Shown here in pieces: positions 9,601 to 18,600 of a stretch of 64,000 nt of DNA. The translations under genes were made by a program, and so were the position numbers. This stretch comes from Dyella jiangningensis (lineage in GTDB: Bacteria; Pseudomonadota; Gammaproteobacteria; Xanthomonadales; Rhodanobacteraceae). The first letter of the stretch is position 1. Every line of letters starts with the position of its first letter. The DNA lies in the NCBI RefSeq assembly GCF_003264855.1, contig NZ_NFZS01000001.1, positions 2,356,001-2,420,000 on the forward strand, written 5' to 3'. The notes beneath the pieces are model-generated. The model saw only the letters and a program-made list of their open reading frames with translations, searched no databases and was not told the origin of the DNA.

Positions 9601-12600
9601 GTGCCCGTGATGTTCACGGTATTGACGCCGGAGCTTCCCGTGATCGCGGTCGGCGTGGTGCCGCCGGCATTCAGCGTGCCCGCCACGGTGAGCGTGGTGT
9701 CGTCGGCCATCGTCACCGTTGGCGTGCTCAGGTTGCCCGTGACCGCCAGCTCGCCACCATCGATGGTCGTGCCGCCGATGAAATTCTGGTTGCCGACCAG
9801 GGTCGCGACGCCGGTGTTGGTCTTGGTCAGGTATTCGAAGTTCCTGACCGTGCCCGAGCCGAACGTCAGTGCCTGCGCATTGTCCAGCACCACCGTGTCG
9901 CTGGCGCTTGGGGCGCCACCGTCGAGCACGCCCGTGAAGCCGCTCAGGTCGGCGCCGTCGCGCAAGGTCAGCACGTCATCGCCATCGCCGAAAGCAATCG
10001 TGCCGCTGCCTGTAAGTGCGCCGGCCACCGTCATGCTGTCGTTACCGGCCGAACCGTTGTAGTTGCCGTCGACATTCAGCGTGGCGCCGTTGGCCACGGT
10101 GGTCGTGACCACGCCGTTGAGGCTGCCGGCCATGCCCACGTCCAGCGTGCCGCCGTCGACGTTGACGGTGGTGAAGTCCGACGACGCAGGGCCGGCCACG
10201 GTCAGCTTGCCGGTGTTCGTCTTGGTCAGCGTTTCGAAGTTCGTGGCACCGCCCAGCACGGCCGTGCCGGCGATGTCCGCCGTGAGCGTGTCGTTGCCGG
10301 CGCCACCATCGATGGCCGTCGTCAGGCCGCTAAGGTCGGCGCCGTCCTTGATGATCAGGTTGTCGTCGCCATCGAGCATGTTGATGGAACCCAGCCCGCT
10401 GACGTTGCCAGCCACGACGAAGGTGTCGGCACCGGGCGTGAACACCACGCTGCCGTCCACGTTCAAGCTGGCGCCATGCGCCACCGTTGCCATCTGCACG
10501 CCGCTGAGGCTGCCGGCCACGCCGACATCGAGCATGCCGCCGTCGACGTTGACGGTGGTGAACGCGGACATGGCCGGGCCATTGATGTGCAACGTGCCGG
10601 TGTTGGTCTTGGTCAGCGTTTCGAAATTCACCGCGCCACCCAGCACGGCACTGCCGGCCAGGTCGGCCACGAAGGTGTCGTTGCCCGCGCCGCCGCTGAC
10701 GGGGCTGCTCAGGCCGGAAAGGTCGGCGCCATCCTGGATGGTGAAGGTGTCGTTGCCATCGCCCATGTCGAGCACGCCGTTGCCGGCGACGGTACCAGCG
10801 ACAGTGAGGCTGTCGTTGCCCGCCGTGAACGACAGGTTGCCGTCCAGCCTGAGCGTGGCACCGTTGGCCACGGTCGCGTTCTGTACGCCGGTGATGCCGC
10901 CGGCCGCGCCAACATTGAGCGTGCCGTCCCGCACGTTGACCGACTCGAAGCTCGATTGCCCGGGCCCCGTGACGTTGAGCACGCCCGTGCCGGTCTTGGT
11001 CAGGATCTCGAAGTTGGTCAGCGCGCCGAGGTTGGCGCTGGTGTTGATGTCCGGATTGAAGGTATCCAAGCCCGCGCCGCCATCGACCGTTCCCAGCACG
11101 GTGGTGCCGTCATGGATGGTGAAGGTGTCGCTGCCGTCGCCGAGGGAAAGCACGCCGCCTTGCGTAACGAGGGTGCCTGCGACATCCAGCACGTCGCTGC
11201 CGCCGCCCAGGTCGCCGCTCGCCACCAGCACCGCGCCGGTGCCCACGTTGATGGTGTTGGCGCCGGCACTGCCGGTGATGACCGCGTTGGTGCCGCCTGC
11301 TCCGCCCACCATGCCGTTGACGTTGAGCACGGTGTCGTCGCTCATCGCGATGGTCGGCGTCTGGAGCGTGCCGGCGACTGTGAGCGTGCCATCGTTGAGC
11401 ATGGTGCCGCCGCTGAAGCTGTGCGCGCCGGTGAGCGTTGCTTCGCCCGCGCCATCCTTCTGCAGCAGTTCAAAGTTGGTGACCTGGCCCGCGTCCAGTG
11501 TCATCGCGCTGTTGTTGTTCAGTACCACCTTGTCGGCGGTACCCGCGTTGCCGTCGATCGGATGGGCAAGGCTGAGGTTGGCGCCGTCGTTGAGCGTCAG
11601 CGTGTCGTCGCCGCCGCACAGGTTGATGATGCCGTTGCCGGTGACGTTGCCCGATACGGTCATCGTGTCGTCGCCGGCACCGCATCCATAGTTGCCGTCC
11701 ACGTTCAAGGTGGCGCCCGTCGCGACCGTGGTGGCCAGCGAGCTGCCACTGGTCGCGACGATGCTGGCGCCCGCGGCCACGTTCATGGTGCCTTCGAGCA
11801 CCTGCACGTCCTGCAGGTCGGTCGCCCCCGGTCCATTGACGTTGAGTACGCCTGTACCCGTCTTGGTCACGCCTTCGAAGTTCAGCAAGGCGCCGAGATT
11901 GGCGGTGGTATTGATCGCATAGGTGCGCGTATCCAGCCCTGCCCCGCCGTCGATGGTGCCGATCACCTGGGTGCCGTCGTGCACCACGAAGTTGTCGTCG
12001 CCGTCGCCCAGCGAGAAGACGCCGCCGCCGGTGTCGAGCGTGCCGGCCACGTCCAGCGTATCGACGCCGGCACCGAGATCGCCATTCGCCAGCAACGTGT
12101 CGCCGGCAGCCACCGATACCGTGTTGCTGCCCGCGCTGCCGTTGATCTGCGCTGGCGTGCCCGCGCCTGCGCTGAGCGAGCCCGAAACGTTGAGGATGGT
12201 GTTGTCCGCCATGTCGACGGTGGGCGTCTGCAGCGTGCCCGCCACATCCAGGGTCCCGCCATTGATCGCGGTGCCGCCGGTGAAGCTTTGCGTGCCCGTC
12301 AGCGTCGCCGTGCCGGTGTTGTCCTTCTGCAACAGTTCGAAGTTCGTCGTGCGGCTGGCGTCGAACGTGAGCGAGCCGCTGTTGTCGAGCACCAGCGTAT
12401 CGCCGGTACCGGTGCCGCCGCTGATGGTGTTGTTGAGTACCGCGCCGTCCTGCAGCGTCAACGTGTCGTCGCCACCGCACAGATCGATGGTGCCGCTGCC
12501 CGAAACCGTGCCGGCGACGGTCATCGCATCGTTCTCGGCGCTGCAGCCGTAGCTGCCGTCTACATTCAGCGTGGCGCCGTTGGCCACGGTCGTGGTCAAC

Positions 12601-15600
12601 GGGATGCCGGGGGCGCCGACCACGCTGCCGGCCGCCGTCACGTTCAGCGTGCCCGCCGACACGTTCACCGTGTTGAAGTCCGAGCTGAGCGGACCGTTGA
12701 TGTTCAGCACGCCGGTGCCGGTCTTGGCCAGCGTTTCGAAACCCTGCACCGCACCCATGTCCGCCACCGTGTCGATGTGCGTGTCGAGCGTGTCGTTGCC
12801 TGCGCCAGCCGTCACCGTGCCGATGATGTTGGTGTGCTCGTGGATGGTGAGGGTGTCGTCGCCATCGCCCAGATCGAGCGAGAGCGTGCCGGTATCCAGC
12901 GTGCCAGCCACGTCCAGCACGTCATTGCCGGCACCCAGGCTGCCATTGGCGAGCAAGGTTCCGCCGGCACCCACGGTGACGGTGTTGCTGCCGGCGCTGC
13001 CGGTGATGGTCGTTGCAACACCGCTTGCGGCCTGGAGTGAGCCGTTGACATTGAGCGTCGTGTCGTCGGCCATCGTCACGCTTGGCGTCGTGATATCGCC
13101 GGCCAGCGTCAGCGCGCCCTGATTGATCGTGGTGCCGCCGCTGAAGCTCTGCGCGCCGGTGACGATGGCCAGTCCCACATTGTCCTTCTGCAGGAACTCG
13201 AAACCGGTCGTCTGCGTGCCGTCGAGCACCAGGCCTGACGCGCTGTCCAGCACCAGGCGGTCACTGGCGCCGGCGCCACCATCGACGCCCGCCCCGGTGA
13301 TCAGCGCGCCGCTCTGCAAGGTCAGCACGTCGTCGCCAGCACCCAGGGCCAGCGTACCGGTGCCGGTATCCAGTTCACCCGCGAGCGTGACGGCATCGTT
13401 GCCGTCGCCCAGGTCGCCATTGGCGGCGAGGATGCCGGTGCTGCCGACGGAAATGGTGTTGCTGCCGGCACTGCCGGTGATGAGCGCCGGATTCGCACCG
13501 GCGTTGATCGAACCGTCGACGTTGAGCGCCGTGTTGTCCGCCATGGAGATGCTGGGCGTCGCCATGGTGCCCGCGACGTCGAGCGCACCGCCATCGATGT
13601 GGGTGCCGGCGCCGAAGGCCTGGCTGCCGGTCAGCGTCAGCGTGCCGGTGTTCTGCTTGGTCAGCACGTCGAAGGTATCGATGGCGCCACCGTCGAGCGT
13701 ATAGCCCAGTGCGGTGTCGACCACCAGGGTGTCCGTGCCGTTGCCGCCGGACGCGTTCACGCCGCCGCCCAGCATCTGCGCGCCATCGTGGAGGATAAGC
13801 GTGTCGTCGCCGTTGCCCAGGCCCAGCGAGCCGGTGCCGGTATTCAAGGTGCCGCGCACGTCGACGACGTCGCTGCCGTCACCCAGATCGCCGCTGGCGA
13901 GCAGCGTGGCACCAGCGCCCACGGTGACCGTCTGCGCTCCGGCATCACCGGAGAGAGTGGTCTGCGTGCCGCCGGCGGCCTGCAGCGTGCCGTTGACGGT
14001 CAGCGCCGAGGTGCCGGTCATGCCTACCGTGGGCGTAGCCAAGGCGCCATTGACCTGCAGCGTGCCGGCGCCGATGGTGGTGGCGCCGATCTGGTTGTTC
14101 GCCGACGTCAGCACGCTGGTGCCGGTACCCACCTGCGCCAGGGTGCCAGGGCCGCTCAACGTGCCGCTGAAAGTAAACGTATCGCTGCGATTGAGGGATA
14201 GCGTGGACGTCGGCGAATCGACGATCACGTTGCCCGCACCGGCGTTGCCGGTGGTGCCGCCATTGCCGATCATCAGGTTGCCGTTGTTGATGACGGTATT
14301 GCCGGTGTAGCTGTTGTTGCCGGTGAGGATCCAGGTGCCCGAGTCGTTCTTCGCCAGCGTGGTGGCGCCGGTGCCGTTGTTGGCGATGGCGCCGCCCATC
14401 GTATTGGCACCCGTATTCGTGCCGCCCAGGGCGATGGTGCGCGGTGCGTTCGTGCCAAGCAGCGCCACCGTGCCGGTGTTGGTGAACTGCAGCGCGCCGG
14501 TGCCGGAAGATTCGATATAGGTGACGCCGGTATCCAGCGTGAACTGGCGGTCGGTGCTGTCACCGGCGCCGGTATAGCGCAGCGTGGAACCATTGCCGAT
14601 CACCAGGTTCGCCGCCGCATTGGACGAGGCGCCGATGCTGCTGGCCAGGCCGCCGTTGGCCATCTGGTCCACGCTGAGCACGCCACCGCTGATGCGGGTG
14701 ATGCCGGTGTAGGTGCTATTGGCGTTGCTCAGGCGCCAGGTGCCGGTTCCCGACTTGGTCAGCGAGGTGACGCCGGCGCCGTTGTCGTTCAACTGGCCCG
14801 AGAACAGGTTGTCGCCGGTGTTGGCGCCGGTCAAGGTCAAGGTCCGGGCGACATTGGAACCGGCCAGGACCACCGCGCCAGTGTTGGTGAACTGGACGAT
14901 GCCGGTGCCGGCGGAGGTGATCGTGCCGCCGCTGGTGCCCAGGGTGAACTGACGGTCGGTGCTGCTGCCGACACCGACGTAGTTCAGCGTGCCATTGATC
15001 ACCAGGTTGGACGGATCGGAGGTCGAGGCGCCGATCGAGCTGTTGAGGCCGCCGTTCGCCAGGCAATCGACCGACAGGATGCCGGCGTTGACGGTGGTGG
15101 GGCCGGTGTAGCTGCTGTTGCAGCCAGCGAGCCGCTGGTTGCCGCTGCCATTCTTCACCACGTTGCCACTACCGCTGATGACGCCACTGTAGGTCTGATT
15201 GGCGCCATCGAGGATGGTCAGCGTAGCGTTGCCCAGGGCAACGTTGCCGCCGTTGGCGCCGCCGGCGATCAGCGAGGTCACTGCCGTGTTGAAGCCGTTG
15301 AGGTCCAGCAACACGCCAGCGGTGTTGTCCAGCGTCATGTTGCCGCTGGGACCGAACGCGTTGGTGGTACCGGCGCGCAAGATGCCACCCGTGACCTGGG
15401 TATTGCCTGTCGAAGTGTTGGTGCCCGACAAAACCACCGTTCCTGGTCCATCCTTGCGGAACCAACCGGTGCCAATGACCGCGCCTGAGAACTCCAGCGT
15501 GCTAGCGGCGTTGCTGACACCGATGGCACCGATATTGGCCTGCAGTTGGAAGCCCCGATCGATGGCGATGCTGCCCCCCGTATAAGTCAGGACCGCATTG

Positions 15601-18600
15601 TTGAAAACCAGATTGGTCGATGCCGCACTGGACGCACCGATACCGCTGGCCTGCCCGCCATTGGCCAGGCAGTCGGTCGTGATGCTGGCGCCCTGCAGGC
15701 TGGTGACGCCGGTATAGGTGTTGTTGCAGCCGTTGAAGGTCTGCGTGCCGCCACTGGTGCGCGTGACACCACCCGTGCCGCTGATCACGCCAGAATAATT
15801 GCCGTTGCCGCCGGCGATGGTCAGGGTTGCCGAGCCGAGCGTGACGTTGCCGCCATTCACGCCGCCGCCATTGAGCGGGCCGATGGTGTTGTTGAAGTTG
15901 TTGAGGTCCAGCAGTACGCCGGCGGCATTGGCCAGCGTCATGGTTGCCGCGGTGCTGGGCGCGCCGAAGGCCTGCGTCGAGCCGGCGCGCAATACGCCGG
16001 CGTTGACGGTGTTGGGCCCGGTGTAAGTGTTGATGCCGGAAAGCACCAGGGTGCCGGCGCCGTTCTTGGTCAGCGCGCGGTTCCCTCCGGCCTGCTGCGC
16101 GACGATGCCACTGACGGTCAAGGTGGTCGCTGCATTGCTCACGTCCACCGTGCCGTTGCTTGCCCCGAGGGTGAAGCCACGGTCGGTACTGGTGGTGGCG
16201 CCGGTGTACTGCAGCCCGCCGCCATTAAGCACGAGGTTGGCCGATGCGCTGCTGCCTGCGCCGATACTGCTCGCCTGCCCTCCGTTGGACAGGGTGGTCG
16301 CACTCAGCAGGCCGCCGCTGACCGTGACGATGCCGGTAAAGGCGTTGGCCGGGTTGGCGAGCGTCAGCGTGCCGGGGCCGCTCTTGAGGAAGTTGGCGCC
16401 GTCCGGGCTGCTCACCAGTCCGCTCAAGGTGAGGTTGGCGCTGGCGTTGGTGACCTGCACGCCGCTTTCGATGATGGCGCCGGACTTGGCGAAGGTGAAG
16501 CCGCGGTCGCTGGTGTCACCCGTTCCCGTATAGCTCAGCGTGGCACCTTCCAGCGACAGGTTGGACGAAGCGGCGGACGATGCGCCGATGCCGCTGGCGA
16601 CGCCGCCGTTCTGGATGCTGCTCACCGCCAACGTGCCCTGGGCCACGCGCGTGGCGCCCGTATAGCTGTTGCCGGTGTTGCTCAACGTCACCAGGCCGGT
16701 ACCGGCCTTGACGAAACCCGTGCCCGTGCCGTTGTCGACGATCTGCGAGGCGACGGTGAAGTTGCCGGTGCTGTTCTGCTGGATGCCCAGGTCGCCACCG
16801 TTGGCGCCGGTCATCATGCCGCCGGTGATCACCTGGTTGGTGTTCAATACCGTGGGCGCCACGATGATGGTGCCGTCCACGCCCAGGGTCTGGCCCGGGC
16901 TCACGGTCACGGTGGTGGACTTGGGGGCCGTATAGCGCAGGCCCGCCAGCTGCTTGGTGCCACTCACCGTATTGAAGAAGCCGGTCGAATCGGTGATGTA
17001 CTCGCCGCCCAGCCAGTTGGCCGCATTGTCTTTGTTGGTGTAGTCCAGCGATGTGAACGCAAGGATGTTGCCGCCCACCACCTTGGCGTAGTCGGTGCCG
17101 TTGACGGTCGCCCATCCTCCGAGCGTGGTATTGGTGGTGGTGATGTTGCCGCTCGTCGGCAAGTTGAAATTGATCAACCCACTGGTGCGCGTGATGGCGC
17201 CCAGGTTCACGGTAAGGCTGCCACCGGTGCCGGACTTGGCATCGATGGTGTTGTTGCTGGCGGTGACGTTGAGGCCGTTGAAGGTCTGGGTGTCGCTCTC
17301 GCCGGCGGCGCCGACGACGTTGAGCCGGCCGCCGGCCATATTGAGCGTGGAGCTGCCGCTGATGATGTTGCTCGTCGGCCCGCCCGCGGGGCTGAAGTCC
17401 AGGGCGAGCACGCCGCCGCCAATCGTGGTGGCGCCGGTATACGTATTGGCGCCGGTCAAAGTCTGCGTGCTGGCGCCCAGCTTGGTAAGGCCGCCGCTGC
17501 CGATGATGTTGCCGGCATAGGTCGCGGTGGTGCCTGTCGCCGCCTGCAGGGTGAGTGTGGCGGTGCCCAAATCCACGGTGCCGCCCGTGCCGGCGAGCGT
17601 ACTGAAGGTCCTATCGAAATCGTTGAGGTCCAGCGTGCCACCGTTGACCTGTGCACTGGTGGACGCGCCAAACGCATCGGTGGTGCCCGCGCGCAGTACG
17701 CCGGAGTCGACAATGGTGCTGCCGGTATAGGTGTTGGTGCCGGTCAAGACCCAGGTGGCAGCTCCCGCGCTGCGCAGGTTGCCGGTGCCGGAGATGACGC
17801 CGGAAATGAGGTTGTCAGCACCGGTAAAGCTGCCGCCGAGCGTGGCGGTGCCACCAAGGGCGACCGTGCCGCCCAGGGACAGTGCACCGGTGCCGTCGCT
17901 GTTGAGCGAACCATTGGAAAGCGTCCAGTTCTTGTTGGTCGACTCGCCGACGCCGACATAGGAGAGATTGCCGCCGTTGACGTAGATCGTGCCCGCCCCC
18001 AGGGATCCGGCAACGCCAGCGTTGGCGAGCACCGATGCCTCGACCTTGCCGGCGCCGCCTATCTGCGCCTGACCCGTAAACGTGTTGGCGGTACCGAGCC
18101 GGATCGTGCGCCCGGCGTTGCTGCTGAACGTGACGGTGCGGGTGTCGTTGGCGCTGATCACACCAAGCAGTTCCATGTCGGCCGATTGGGCACCGAAGCC
18201 GATGGGATGCCCACCTGCTCCAATACCGGCAATGTTGCCGGTCAGTCGCAGCGTGCCACTGCCGGCGTTATACAGGTAGGCAGAGCCGTTATAGGAACCC
18301 GGATTCATCTGCCAGTTGCGGTTGGAGCTGTTGCCGGTGCCGGTGTAGTACACCTGATTGGCGCCCAGAGACTGGCCGCCCCCGGGCCCGATCAGGATGG
18401 TTCCGTTGGCCACGGTCGTGGGCGCGCCCAAGGCGCTCGCCACGCCCAGGTCCGCTACCGAGCTGAAGGCGTTGTAACTACCCGACCAACCGGTTTGGGT
18501 GGTGAACTGCGTTTGCCCCAGATAGTTGTTCGCGTTGTTGGTCAGCGACACACCATCGGCAACGTGCAAGCCACCGGTGCCGGTATAGAACAGGCTGCCG

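Noticed and set aside
6843-13040. 2,065-codon open frame antisense to the giant autotransporter
   Set aside because: It is the complement of a highly repetitive, GC3-biased gene. The product is a monotonous Ala/Gly/Val/His/Arg repeat with no known domain, no ribosome site and no signal. Open antisense frames of this kind arise from codon bias in repeat proteins.
8140-14110. GGAGxD motifs as evidence for a type I secreted RTX toxin
   Set aside because: The motifs come singly per module rather than in tandem nonapeptide runs, and the protein has a type V signal and barrel. RTX similarity is only local.
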